From an uncultured Acidobacteriia bacterium (lineage in GTDB: Bacteria > Acidobacteriota > Terriglobia > Bryobacterales > Bryobacteraceae): DNA of 64,000 nt. Positions within the stretch are counted from its first letter, which is position 1, and the number at the start of each line of letters is the position of its first letter. Under the pieces are notes generated by a model that saw only the letters and a list, made by a program, of their open reading frames with translations, was not told the origin of the DNA and did no database searches. A program made the position numbers and the translations under genes. The stretch covers positions 1 to 64,000 of the forward strand of contig CAIVPR010000099.1 in the NCBI GenBank assembly GCA_903907865.1, given 5' to 3'. Positions 33,490-41,791 of the stretch are shown here, one piece after another.

Positions 33490-34437
33490 CTACTTGTCAT
33501 TCAGATAGGCGGCGAGGTTGTGGATGTCGTCGTCCGTATACTTCACCATCAGGTCGATATGGGCTTGGAGCCGGTTGACCTGGGTGACCTTGGGCCACTC
33601 GCCGTCGCGCAGCCAAGTCTTGTTGTCGCCGTTGGGCAAGCGGATCTCGACCACGAAGTCGTTGATAAGGGCGGGAGTTCCGGTGAATTTTTCGCCGGAC
33701 TTGAGGGTAACCGTGGCAGTCACCAGGCCTCCGCCGCCAGGAGGAGGTCCGCCGCCCATGGGGCCACCACCTGCGGGAGGACCACCGGCAGGAGGACCGC
33801 CGCCACGTCCGCCTCCACCGCCGCGTCCGCCGCCGCGCCCGAATGCCCGGCCGCCAGCGAGAATCACGCCCTGCAGCGTCGGCGCGTCGTGGTTGTTCTT
33901 TTCGCCGATGCCCTTGAGGTCGCCAGTGACGGAATGGCAAGTGTTGCACTTGCCCACGCTGCCGTTGAAGAACGCTTCGCCCTTCTTGGGATCGCCCGAG
34001 AAGACATTGAACCTTACGTACGCGCCGCGGTCGGCTGCGACGGTGACTTGGTAGTGCAGCCACATGGAGAGGTCGACGCCCTCACCCTTGGCAAGGTCGA
34101 ACTTCGGCATGCCCTTTTCGGGGCGGCCAAACTTGAGGAATTCGGGTAGCTCGCGTCCACCGTGGTCGAGGAGGACCCTTTCGGAGCGGATCAGATCGGC
34201 ACCGGGCTTGCCGCCGCCGGCACGACCGTTTGCGCCGTGGCAGGATGCGCACTTGGCCTCGAAGACCTTGGCGCCGCGTTCGACCGTCGCAGTATCAAAC
34301 GCACGGGAGGTGGTGATGTCGATCGGTCCGGCGGCACCTGCCGGGCCTCCGCCTCGACCGCCCCGCTGCGCGAACGCCGCCGGGCCAATGGTCGAGAGAA
34401 TGGCGATCACAAGTGTATGGTGAATCCGAAGTCTCAT
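33490..34437 (-). CDS. Diheme cytochrome c with Gly-rich linker and Sm-like insert (module 1)
   Basis: 315 residues; AGGAAAGGA precedes ATG 34437. A signal peptide is followed by an RGG-like Gly tract. Heme sites are CASCH (C63, C66, H67) and CNTCH (C164, C167, H168). Between the second heme and the usual C-terminal helix (YTDDDIHNLAAYL) lies a Gly/Pro-rich linker (~195-233) and a small beta domain (TVTLKSGEKFTGTPAL, INDFVVEIRLPNG) resembling an Sm1 motif. It is probably the electron acceptor of the downstream PQQ dehydrogenase in the periplasm. Confidence 0.87.
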   Translation of the reverse strand: MRLRIHHTLVIAILSTIGPAAFAQRGGRGGGPAGAAGPIDITTSRAFDTATVERGAKVFEAKCASCHGANGRAGGGKPGADLIRSERVLLDHGGRELPEFLKFGRPEKGMPKFDLAKGEGVDLSMWLHYQVTVAADRGAYVRFNVFSGDPKKGEAFFNGSVGKCNTCHSVTGDLKGIGEKNNHDAPTLQGVILAGGRAFGRGGGRGGGGGRGGGPPAGGPPAGGGPMGGGPPPGGGGLVTATVTLKSGEKFTGTPALINDFVVEIRLPNGDNKTWLRDGEWPKVTQVNRLQAHIDLMVKYTDDDIHNLAAYLNDK

Positions 34438-34575
34438 GGTTCCTTTCCTGCAAGGACGATGCGGCAGACAACGACTCGGCCCGCGCGCACGATGTCCATC
34501 CTATAACAACCGTGCTTGCGGCGGCCGGCTGCGGCGTTCCGGACATGATAGGCTAAGCGCGGAAGATAGACATCA

Positions 34576-36069
34576 ATGAAATTGGCAGGCATCACAACAC
34601 GTACGGCGGTAGCGCTGGGGCTATTCGCGATGATCTCGGGGGTCCTGAACGGACAGGCGCCGGCAGGAGGAGGAGGCCGCGGCGGCGGTCGGGGCGGCGG
34701 AATGTTCGGGCCTTTGTTCGGCCTGTTCGATGCCGACAAGGACGGCTCGATGACTGCGGTCGAGATGAAGGCGACTTTGGACCGCTGGTATTCCGAGTGG
34801 GACACCGCGAAATCGGGCGCACTGAAGCAGGAAGACGTGCTGCGTGGCCTGAACGCGGTCCTGGCCGTTGCAATGCCACAGGCCCAGGGCAACGGTATGA
34901 ACACCTTCAACCCGACCGGCAATTTCACGACGCTGGCCGCGACCCAATCGGAAGTGGACGCCATGGTTGCGGCCCTGCCGACGACGCCAGGAGCGAAACC
35001 GGCCCGTCCGCGCAAGGTTCTGGTGATGGCGCACACGGGTGCCGGAGGGTTCGTGCACGCCTCGATCCCGCTCGCCGCGAAGATGGTAGAAGTGCTGGGG
35101 AACCAGGGCAATTTGTGGTCGACGACGGTCAGCTACGATCCCAAGGACATCACGACCGAGAACCTGAAGCAGTACGACATGATCTTCCTCGACAGCACGA
35201 CGGCGTGCTTCCTTGACGACAAGGATCCGGCCGTCAGTGCGGCGCGGAGGGCGGCGTTCCTCGATTTCGTCCGGGGCGGGAAAGGCATTGCCGGGGTCCA
35301 TGCGGCCACCGATTCGTACCACTCCGACTGCGTGGGTGCCTATACGGCGGCGCAGCGCGGGGGCGGCGGCATGGCGTCGACCATTGCAACCGCCATGGCG
35401 AACGGCATGATGGCACAAGGCGACGGCGACAATGACCACACGCTGAGCCGTGCGGAATTCGCGGTTGTGGCTGCGGCGTGGTTCGACAAGCTGGACACGG
35501 CCAAGACCGGCAAGGTGGCGCTTGCGGACTTCAACGCCGGGTTCCCGGGCATGATTTCGATGCCGCAAGGTCGCGGGGCTGGCGGTCGCGGTGCCGCTGG
35601 TGGACGGGGCGGCGGAGAGCCGGCGGCAGTATTGCAATGGCCGGAATTCAACACGCTGATTGGCGGCTACTTCAAGTTCCACTGGTCGGACCCCCAGTTG
35701 ATCTCGGTCAAGATCGACGACGCCAAGAGCCCGCTCACCACGATGTTCCACGGCCAAGGGTTTGATATCCGCGACGAGACGTACACGTTTGCGCAGGAAT
35801 CGTTCTCGCGGAAGAACGTGCACGTACTGACGAGCATCGACTACGGCAAGATGAGCGCGGAGGACAAGGCGAAGGAATCGAATCCGAGGACGGACGGCGA
35901 TTATGCGTTGAGCTACATCCGGCGCGAAGGCAAGGGCCGTGTCTTCTATGAAGGCCACGGCCATAGCGCTCGGGTCTACGCGATGACGCCGATGTTGGAG
36001 CACTTCCGGGCGGGGATCCAGTATGCGCTGGGCGATTTGAAGGCGGACGACAGCCCTTCGCAGAAGTAG
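34576..36069 (+). CDS. Exported ThuA-like protein with EF-hand modules, one inserted within ThuA
   Basis: 497 residues; GGAAGA precedes ATG 34576. After a signal peptide and Gly-rich tract there is an EF-hand pair: canonical loop D52-E63 (DADKDGSMTAVE) and a weaker DTAKSGALKQED (76-87). The ThuA fold begins at RKVLVMAHTGAGGFVHASIP and reaches GVHAATDSYHSDC. It is then broken at ~253-353 by a second EF-hand pair (DGDNDHTLSRAE, DTAKTGKVALAD) plus a Gly-rich tract, and resumes at WPEFNTLIGGYFKFHW through GKGRVFYEGHGHSARVY. ThuA-like proteins accompany trehalose or keto-sugar use, and Ca2+ may regulate this one. It is divergent from cytochrome module 1. Confidence 0.83.
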   Translation: MKLAGITTRTAVALGLFAMISGVLNGQAPAGGGGRGGGRGGGMFGPLFGLFDADKDGSMTAVEMKATLDRWYSEWDTAKSGALKQEDVLRGLNAVLAVAMPQAQGNGMNTFNPTGNFTTLAATQSEVDAMVAALPTTPGAKPARPRKVLVMAHTGAGGFVHASIPLAAKMVEVLGNQGNLWSTTVSYDPKDITTENLKQYDMIFLDSTTACFLDDKDPAVSAARRAAFLDFVRGGKGIAGVHAATDSYHSDCVGAYTAAQRGGGGMASTIATAMANGMMAQGDGDNDHTLSRAEFAVVAAAWFDKLDTAKTGKVALADFNAGFPGMISMPQGRGAGGRGAAGGRGGGEPAAVLQWPEFNTLIGGYFKFHWSDPQLISVKIDDAKSPLTTMFHGQGFDIRDETYTFAQESFSRKNVHVLTSIDYGKMSAEDKAKESNPRTDGDYALSYIRREGKGRVFYEGHGHSARVYAMTPMLEHFRAGIQYALGDLKADDSPSQK

Positions 36070-36095
36070 GGTGCGGGGAGTTTCGAGAGGACTAT

Positions 36096-36126
36096 GGGCC
36101 GCGTTCGCGCGGCCCGTTCTGTTTTT
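36096..36126. terminator. Intrinsic terminator between convergent genes
   Basis: GGGCCGCG (36096-36103), a TTCG loop and CGCGGCCC (36108-36115) form a perfect 8-bp stem followed by GTTCTGTTTTT. It serves the ThuA gene on the plus strand and may also act on the adaptor gene from the other side. Confidence 0.85.
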
Positions 36127-36134
36127 GGCCTGGC

Positions 36135-37349
36135 TCAATAAACCGGTGTGACCCGCATGCCCTTGGTCAACGTGACATCGGCATTCGGCTGCGCCACCAC
36201 GTCGCCGTCGGCCAACCCGTTTGTGACCTCGACGTGCAGCGCATCGGAAGCGCCTGTTTGAATCGCCCGCCAGACCACAGTATTGGTCATCGGGTCCAGC
36301 AGCCAGACCCCGGTACCGCCCTCGCGCCGGACTCCCGATTTCGGAATTGTCAACGCCTTCTCCACCACCTGCGTCAGGATGAACGCGTTCACGTTCGTTC
36401 CCGGCGTCAGCGTGCGGCTGGCATTCTCAATCGAGCACAGCACTTCGCCGACCTGCCGTGAACCCTGGGCCACCACCGACGAAGGCAGCTTACCCACGGT
36501 CCCGGTCCATTCCTTGCCCGCCAAGGCGTCCCACGTGATCTTCACCGACTGGCCGAGCTTCAGCCGACCCAGTTCCGGCTCGTCGACAAACACCTTCACC
36601 GTAACCGGATCCATGCGACCCACCGACCCGACAGCGTCGCCGGGATTCAGGTACGCACCGGCACGCACCGGAAGCTCGTAGAGCGTCCCGGCAATAGGAG
36701 ATCGCACCATGTTCTGGCCACTGCGGGCGTGCAGAAGGGCTACGGCGGCCTCCGACTCCCGCAACCGGGCGCGCGCGGCGTCCACGTCGCCCTTGGCAAC
36801 AAGCGACGGGCGCTTTTGGTCGAGGGCGCGGATCTGCGTGTCCAAGTCCGTGATCACTTGACCGGCCTGGTCCGCCTCGAACTTGGTCGCCGCGTTCGCC
36901 TTCACCAAGCGGTCGAGGGACTCCTTATTCTTCCGAGCCGCGTCGCGCTGTTCCCGCAGTCTGGCAACCGCCCCGTCGATCTCGGCGAAGTCCACGGGTT
37001 TCCCGCCACCTTCGAGGGTGCCCAATTCAGCCCGGAACTGGGCGACGCGGGCTTCGGCGGCTAGGAGATCCTCGGCTTGGCCAGGCTGGTTGATCTCGGC
37101 CAACACTTGCCCCTTCGCGACGGTATCGCCGAGCTTGGCACCCAAGCGCGTCACAATGCCGGAGGCTTCCGCGTGCACCTCCACGAATTCGCTCGGCTCC
37201 ACCTTGCCATTGGTGGACAGGGTGTTGGCCATTCGACCGCGTTCCACCTTGTAGAACGAAACCGTCGGCGGCGCGCCCGACTTCTTGTAAAAATAGGCGG
37301 CCGCGACGATGCCCCCTAGAACCAAGAGCGTAATGAGGAGCTTCTTCAA
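36135..37349 (-). CDS. HlyD/RND-type periplasmic adaptor (membrane fusion) protein
   Basis: 404 residues from TTG 37349, chosen because GGAGAAAG lies 6 bp upstream and the start overlaps the upstream stop as TTGA. An N-terminal anchor (LLITLLVLGGIVAAAYFY) precedes a biotinyl-lipoyl half motif (VEVHAEASGIVTRLGAKLGDTVAKGQVL). Next come an alpha-helical hairpin (AEARVAQFRAELGTLEGG... to LLHARSG), the second lipoyl half (VRSPIAGTLYELPVRAGAYLNPGD) and a beta-barrel. It is the adaptor of a tripartite efflux pump or MacAB-like ABC exporter. No pump or outer-membrane factor gene lies next to it. Confidence 0.83.
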   Translation of the reverse strand: MKKLLITLLVLGGIVAAAYFYKKSGAPPTVSFYKVERGRMANTLSTNGKVEPSEFVEVHAEASGIVTRLGAKLGDTVAKGQVLAEINQPGQAEDLLAAEARVAQFRAELGTLEGGGKPVDFAEIDGAVARLREQRDAARKNKESLDRLVKANAATKFEADQAGQVITDLDTQIRALDQKRPSLVAKGDVDAARARLRESEAAVALLHARSGQNMVRSPIAGTLYELPVRAGAYLNPGDAVGSVGRMDPVTVKVFVDEPELGRLKLGQSVKITWDALAGKEWTGTVGKLPSSVVAQGSRQVGEVLCSIENASRTLTPGTNVNAFILTQVVEKALTIPKSGVRREGGTGVWLLDPMTNTVVWRAIQTGASDALHVEVTNGLADGDVVAQPNADVTLTKGMRVTPVY

Positions 37350-37888
37350 GATTCGCTTTCTCCGCAGTAATCGAACAGCAGTTGCCACTCGACCAACTGC
37401 ACCCGCATGGCGAGGTGTTCGGCTTCGCTGCCCGGCTTTTTCCGGGCGCGTTCACACAATTCGATGAACTGGAACGGGTTCCACGACGTGCCGGTGTCGA
37501 AGCCGAGAAGCTTGGCCGCGTCGTGCAGGGCCGGGAATACCGGGTGGTCTCCAACCCGGCGGAACCAGTAAGAGGCGTTCCCTTCGTCCGGCTCCTGCCG
37601 ATGCATGATGCCGTGCCAGAAACTCCCTTCCGGCGTCTCCAGGTCCTGGGCGATGCTGTGGGCCTCGTCGAGGGCCGAAAAATAGAGGTAAAGTCCAGCC
37701 ATCGCGCCTTCGGGGATGCGCGCTTTCGGAAACAAGCTACGGGCCTTGGACCGCTTCAACTCCGCGACCGCGTGGGGGGAGCACGGACCCGCCGGGGCGA
37801 GAGGCATCGACCGGTTTCCGGCGGTACCGCCCGCGAGGGCCAGCAGCCGCGCAACTTCACCACCGTACTTGGTCGGGGAGAACGCCAT
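37346..37888 (-). CDS. Conserved hypothetical protein
   Basis: 180 residues, soluble-looking. A Tyr/His/Trp-rich core reads LYLYFSALDEAHSIAQDLETP, FWHGIMHRQEPDEGNASYWF and RVGDHPVFPALHDAA. Similar sequences are remembered as uncharacterised proteins in Acidobacteria and Planctomycetes. The conserved His, Glu and Asp residues could bind metal, but no function is assigned. It is translationally coupled to the downstream adaptor gene. Confidence 0.65.
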   Translation of the reverse strand: MAFSPTKYGGEVARLLALAGGTAGNRSMPLAPAGPCSPHAVAELKRSKARSLFPKARIPEGAMAGLYLYFSALDEAHSIAQDLETPEGSFWHGIMHRQEPDEGNASYWFRRVGDHPVFPALHDAAKLLGFDTGTSWNPFQFIELCERARKKPGSEAEHLAMRVQLVEWQLLFDYCGESES

Positions 37889-38065
37889 ACGCCTTTATTA
37901 TCTCCTCCAGCAACGGCACACGCCTAGCTGCGAAAAAGGAACGCCGGACCAAGGGGCATGGAGGGCCGCAACTCGTGTGCCGGGCTGACCTGGCGAATCG
38001 GGTTCGCCCCGCTTAGCGCTCTTGATATGATGGGCATCGAAGTCCCACACCCCCTGAAACAAGCC

Positions 38066-38968
38066 ATGGCAATACACATTCGTCGAATCGGCTTGGCCCC
38101 GGTCGCGCTCCTTGCGCTCACCAGCCTTCCCGTCGCAGCCCAATTACCCTCCACGCCTGGAACGAAGGCGACCATTGTCGGTTCTCCGGCGGCACTCGCA
38201 GGGTCCAAACAGGATCCGGAGTCCGTTGAACGCGGCGGCACGCTGTTCGCCGCCAAGTGCGGCGGCTGCCATGGTGCCACCGCAAAGGGCACCAACCGGG
38301 CCCCGGACCTCGTCCGCTCGCTCCTGATGCTGGACGACGAGAAGGGCTTGCTGGTTGGCCCGGTGATCCGCAACGGACGGCCCGACAAGGGCATGCCGAA
38401 TCTTAAGCTCACCGAGCCCCAGATTGCCGACGTCGTGGCTTGGCTCCACGTCCAGACCTATTCCGCCGACCACCGGAACACCTACCTGTTCCTCGACGCC
38501 CTGACCGGCGACGCCAAGGCCGGCGAGACGTACTTCAACGGCGCGGGCGGCTGCAACAAGTGCCACAACCCGAATGAAGACCTGAAGGGAATCGGCGCGA
38601 AGTACGACGCACACGACCTGCAGGGCCGCTGGCTGCAACCGCGCCGTGGTGGCGCGGGCGGTGGCGGACGCGGCGGTCGCGGTGGTGGACGTGGTGGTGC
38701 AACGGTAGCGGCGGCACCCTCGCGCTCCACGCTGACCGTAACGGTCACCATGAAGGACGGCAAGAAGCTCGAAGGCACGCTGGACCGGATCGACGACTTC
38801 AACGTCGCCCTTCGCGACGCCTCGGGCGAGTTCCACTCGATCAACCGGGATGGCGACACGCCGAAGGTCGAGGTACACGACCCGCTCCGCGTCCACGTCG
38901 ACCTGCTGAAGAAATACACCGACAAAGACATCCACAACGTGACCGCGTTCCTCGCGTCGCTCAAATAG
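38066..38968 (+). CDS. Diheme cytochrome c with Sm-like insert (module 2)
   Basis: 300 residues from ATG 38066, where the signal peptide (LAPVALLALTSLPVAAQ) begins; the frame is open from 37958. Heme sites are CGGCH (C65, C68, H69) and CNKCH. As in module 1, a Gly/Arg tract (GGAGGGGRGGRGGGRGG) and a small beta domain with an Sm1-like GTLDRIDDFNVALRD separate the second heme from the final helix YTDKDIHNVTAFLASL. It is co-transcribed with the PQQ dehydrogenase 12 bp downstream. TATGAT at 38026-38031 is a candidate -10 box. Confidence 0.87.
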   Translation: MAIHIRRIGLAPVALLALTSLPVAAQLPSTPGTKATIVGSPAALAGSKQDPESVERGGTLFAAKCGGCHGATAKGTNRAPDLVRSLLMLDDEKGLLVGPVIRNGRPDKGMPNLKLTEPQIADVVAWLHVQTYSADHRNTYLFLDALTGDAKAGETYFNGAGGCNKCHNPNEDLKGIGAKYDAHDLQGRWLQPRRGGAGGGGRGGRGGGRGGATVAAAPSRSTLTVTVTMKDGKKLEGTLDRIDDFNVALRDASGEFHSINRDGDTPKVEVHDPLRVHVDLLKKYTDKDIHNVTAFLASLK

Positions 38969-38980
38969 GGCCCAGACAAT

Positions 38981-40561
38981 ATGAAGACCAGAATTCTCGC
39001 AATTTCCCTTTCCCTGGCCACCCTCGTTTGCGGCCAGACCCTTGATCCCGCCAAATTGAAGCAGCAGCCCACAGACACGTGGCCGACTTACAATGGCGAC
39101 TATTCCGGGCGCCGCTTCAGTCCCTTGACTCAGATCAACGCGACGAACATCCATACGTTGTCCCTGGCGTGGGCCACCCGCTACGGCGTGGGCTCGACAG
39201 GCGTCACCATCAAGGCAACGCCGCTACTGGTGAACGGCATCCTGTACTTCACCGCGCCGAACCACGTTTGGGCTTCGGACGCGCGCACCGGCCGGGAACT
39301 TTGGCACTACCAATACCGCTCAAATACAGGCAGCACCATCGGCAACCGCGGCGTCGGCATGTACGGCAACTGGCTGTTCTTCGAAGCCCCGGACAGCCAC
39401 CTCGTCAGCCTCGACGCGCGCACCGGCAAGGAACGCTGGAGCGTCGAAATCGCAGACCCGAAGCTGGACTACACCTCGACCGTCGCGCCGGTGATCGTGG
39501 GCAACCACGTGATCCTCGGCATCGGCGGCGACCACATGGACAACCCGGGCTTCGTGCAATCGCGCGACCCCGAGACGGGCGCGCTGCAGTGGAAGTACTA
39601 CACGACGCCGCGCAAGGGCGAGCCGGGCATCGAAACTTGGCCCGACGAGTACGCCTCGGCGCACGGCACCGGCCAAGCGTGGATTCCGGGCAGCTACGAC
39701 CCGGAGTTGAACCTGTACTACATCGGCACCGGCAATCCGAATCCCGTGATGGCGGAAAAGAGCCGCATGGGTGACAACCTCTACACCTGCTCGATCATCG
39801 CGTTGAACCCCGACACAGGCAAGATGGTGTGGTACTACCAAGTTTCGCCGCACGACACCCACGACTGGGACGCTTCCGTGCCGATCATCCTGTTTGACGC
39901 CGAATTCCAAGGCAAGAAGCGCAAATTGGTGGCCCAGGCGAGCCGCAACGGCTACTACTTCCTGCTGGACCGCGCTACGGGCGAACATCTGGTGACGGCA
40001 CCGTTCATCGACACCGTGAACTGGGCCAAGAGCATCAACGCCAAGGGCCAGCCGGTCTATGATCCGGCCAAGGTTCCGGCTCCGGACGGCGTGCTGGTCT
40101 CGCCGGCGTCCGGCGGTGCCACCAACTGGCCCGCACAGACATTTGATCCCGAGACGGGCCTCCTGTACGTCGGCACCAGCCGTTCGTACAGCATGTTCTA
40201 CCTGACCGACACGGACGACCATCCCGAGGGCTGGGCAGGTCTGGACAGCGTGGCGGGCAATGACGGCGCGGCACTGCTGGCACTCGACTACAAGACCGGC
40301 AAGACGGTCTGGCGGCACGACTGGCCCGCGGGCGGCGGACCCTCGCACATGCTCAGCACGGCGGGCAAGCTGCTGTTCACCAGCAACAGCAACAACTTCA
40401 TCGCGTTCAATCCGGCCAACGGGAAGATCCTGTGGCATGCCGGGTTGACTGGTCCGATGACTGCGGGCCCGATCAGCTACATGCTGGACGGCAAGCAGTA
40501 TCTGGTGCTGGCGTCGGCAGACATGCTGTACGCGTTCACGGTGAACCAACCCGTAAAATAG
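38981..40561 (+). CDS. Exported PQQ-dependent dehydrogenase-type quinoprotein (module 2)
   Basis: 526 residues with signal peptide (ILAISLSLATLVCG). The beta-propeller carries the same motifs as module 1 (SDARTGRELWHYQ, LDARTGKERWSVE, DNLYTCSIIALNPDTGKMVWYY, SPHDTHDWD, LDYKTGKTVW). It is ~30 residues shorter than its paralogue at 31809 but collinear over its length. It is expected to oxidise an alcohol or sugar in the periplasm and pass electrons to the cytochrome just upstream. The substrate is unknown. Confidence 0.88.
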   Translation: MKTRILAISLSLATLVCGQTLDPAKLKQQPTDTWPTYNGDYSGRRFSPLTQINATNIHTLSLAWATRYGVGSTGVTIKATPLLVNGILYFTAPNHVWASDARTGRELWHYQYRSNTGSTIGNRGVGMYGNWLFFEAPDSHLVSLDARTGKERWSVEIADPKLDYTSTVAPVIVGNHVILGIGGDHMDNPGFVQSRDPETGALQWKYYTTPRKGEPGIETWPDEYASAHGTGQAWIPGSYDPELNLYYIGTGNPNPVMAEKSRMGDNLYTCSIIALNPDTGKMVWYYQVSPHDTHDWDASVPIILFDAEFQGKKRKLVAQASRNGYYFLLDRATGEHLVTAPFIDTVNWAKSINAKGQPVYDPAKVPAPDGVLVSPASGGATNWPAQTFDPETGLLYVGTSRSYSMFYLTDTDDHPEGWAGLDSVAGNDGAALLALDYKTGKTVWRHDWPAGGGPSHMLSTAGKLLFTSNSNNFIAFNPANGKILWHAGLTGPMTAGPISYMLDGKQYLVLASADMLYAFTVNQPVK

Positions 40562-40585
40562 GCCCTTGGTCTCTTCGAAAGCAAG

Positions 40586-40650
40586 AAACGGCAGGTTGCG
40601 ATGGACGTAGTGCTTTTTCTAGGTCCGTTGCTCCTGCCGTTTTTGTTTTT
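40586..40650 (+). terminator. Possible long-loop terminator after PQQ dehydrogenase module 2
   Basis: AAACGGCAGG (40586-40595) and CCTGCCGTTT (40633-40642) are a perfect 10-bp inverted repeat followed by TTGTTTTT. The 37-nt loop is unusually long and contains the start of a small frame. AAACGGCAG is also the terminal sequence of the repeat unit at 26061. Confidence 0.45.
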
Positions 40651-40765
40651 CCTGCTGGTGACGGGGCTGATTCTGATTCTCGTGTTCGGTGCCAGCATTG
40701 CCGCAGTCTTCGCGGCGGGTTATGCGGTGGTGCGGCTGGCTTGGCGGAGGGTGCTGGGCCGCTGA
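40601..40765 (+). CDS. Candidate 54-residue membrane protein
   Basis: ATG 40601 to TGA 40763-40765. Nearly the whole product is hydrophobic (MDVVLFLGPLLLPFLFFLLV, then a second helix through FGASIAAVFAAGYAVV) with a basic end RLAWRRVLGR. It has no strong ribosome site and overlaps a terminator-like hairpin, so it may not be expressed. No family was recognised. Confidence 0.4.
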   Translation: MDVVLFLGPLLLPFLFFLLVTGLILILVFGASIAAVFAAGYAVVRLAWRRVLGR

Positions 40766-40781
40766 ACGCGGATAGACCCGC

Positions 40782-41633
40782 TCACACCTTGCAGATCTCG
40801 AACGCCTCCTCCAAGCCCTTGATCGGCGGCGTGTTGACCGGGATGAATTCGTGCGAGAGGAATCCCTGGTACCCGGTGTCGGCAATCGCCTTCGCCACCG
40901 CGCGCCAGTTCACCTCCTGCGACCCGTCGATCTCGTTCCGGCCCGGGTTGCCGCCGGTGTGGAAGTGCCCGATGAAGTCGATGTAGGCTCGGATGTTGCG
41001 GATGAGGTCGCCCTCCATGATCTGCATGTGGTAGATGTCGAACAGGAGCTTCACATAGGGCGAGTTGACGCGCTTCATGAGCTCAACGCCCCAGGCTGAA
41101 TGGTCGGCCATGTAGTCTTTGTGGTTGACCTTGCTGTTGAGCAACTCCAGATTCACCACCACCTTCTTCTCCTCGGCATAGGCCTTGATCTTGTTGAGGC
41201 CGACCAAGCAGTTCTCCAGCCCTTCGCCGTCCGCCATGCCCTTGCGGTTGCCCGAGAACGTGATCACGTTCGGAGCCTTGGCCTCGGCGGCGAGGGTGAT
41301 GTCGCGCTTGAGGCTCTCCAAAACCTTGTCGTGGTTCTCGATGCGGTTGAGGCCGATCGGGATGGTGTTCGGGGCAGTGCCGGACGTCATGGACGGCACA
41401 AGGCCATACTTCTTTACGGTGGCGTACTGGTCGGGCGTGACAAGGTCGATCCCCTTGAGCCCGATGCGCACCGCTTCCTTGCACAGGCCGTCCAAGTCGA
41501 ACCACTTCTGGTAGGTCCAGAGGGATACCCCCTGCTTGAGGCGTCCGCCTCCAGCCTGGGGTGCGGCCAACGCGGGCAGCAGCGGGGCGGCCACGGCCCC
41601 GGTGATCGATTGAATGGCGGTTCTACGGGTCAT
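40782..41633 (-). CDS. Tat-exported hydroxypyruvate isomerase-like TIM-barrel protein
   Basis: 283 residues from ATG 41633, where the Tat-type signal (TRRTAIQSITGAVAAPLLPALAA) begins. The xylose-isomerase-like barrel resembles hydroxypyruvate isomerase: GLKGIDLVTPDQYATVKK, VNLELLNSKVNHKDYMADH with metal-ligand Glu, LLFDIYHMQIMEGDLI, IGHFHTGGNPGRNEID and GFLSHEFIP. It probably acts on a keto-sugar or sugar acid in the periplasm. It belongs to the same superfamily as 16486-17355 but is not a close copy. Confidence 0.85.
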   Translation of the reverse strand: MTRRTAIQSITGAVAAPLLPALAAPQAGGGRLKQGVSLWTYQKWFDLDGLCKEAVRIGLKGIDLVTPDQYATVKKYGLVPSMTSGTAPNTIPIGLNRIENHDKVLESLKRDITLAAEAKAPNVITFSGNRKGMADGEGLENCLVGLNKIKAYAEEKKVVVNLELLNSKVNHKDYMADHSAWGVELMKRVNSPYVKLLFDIYHMQIMEGDLIRNIRAYIDFIGHFHTGGNPGRNEIDGSQEVNWRAVAKAIADTGYQGFLSHEFIPVNTPPIKGLEEAFEICKV

Positions 41634-41721
41634 TTGAATGCATCGTATCAGATCTTGACCCGCTGTGGCCTCGAGCTTCCACGGCCACGTTGCCGGCCGC
41701 ACGGTCCGCCTGTGAGGAAGC

Positions 41722-41739
41722 TGTAAAAGAGTTGTAAAA
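41722..41739 (+). promoter_or_regulatory. PHO-box-like direct repeat upstream of the winged-helix gene
   Basis: TGTAAAA (41722-41728), 4 bp, TGTAAAA (41733-41739): a 7-4-7 direct repeat with the 11-bp period bound by OmpR/PhoB-family dimers. It lies ~50 bp upstream of a gene encoding exactly such a DNA-binding domain, so autoregulation is likely. Confidence 0.6.
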
Positions 41740-41791
41740 ACACCCCCGCAACCTTTCGCCGGGGACCCAAGTCGCGATACGTTCGTTTGTA

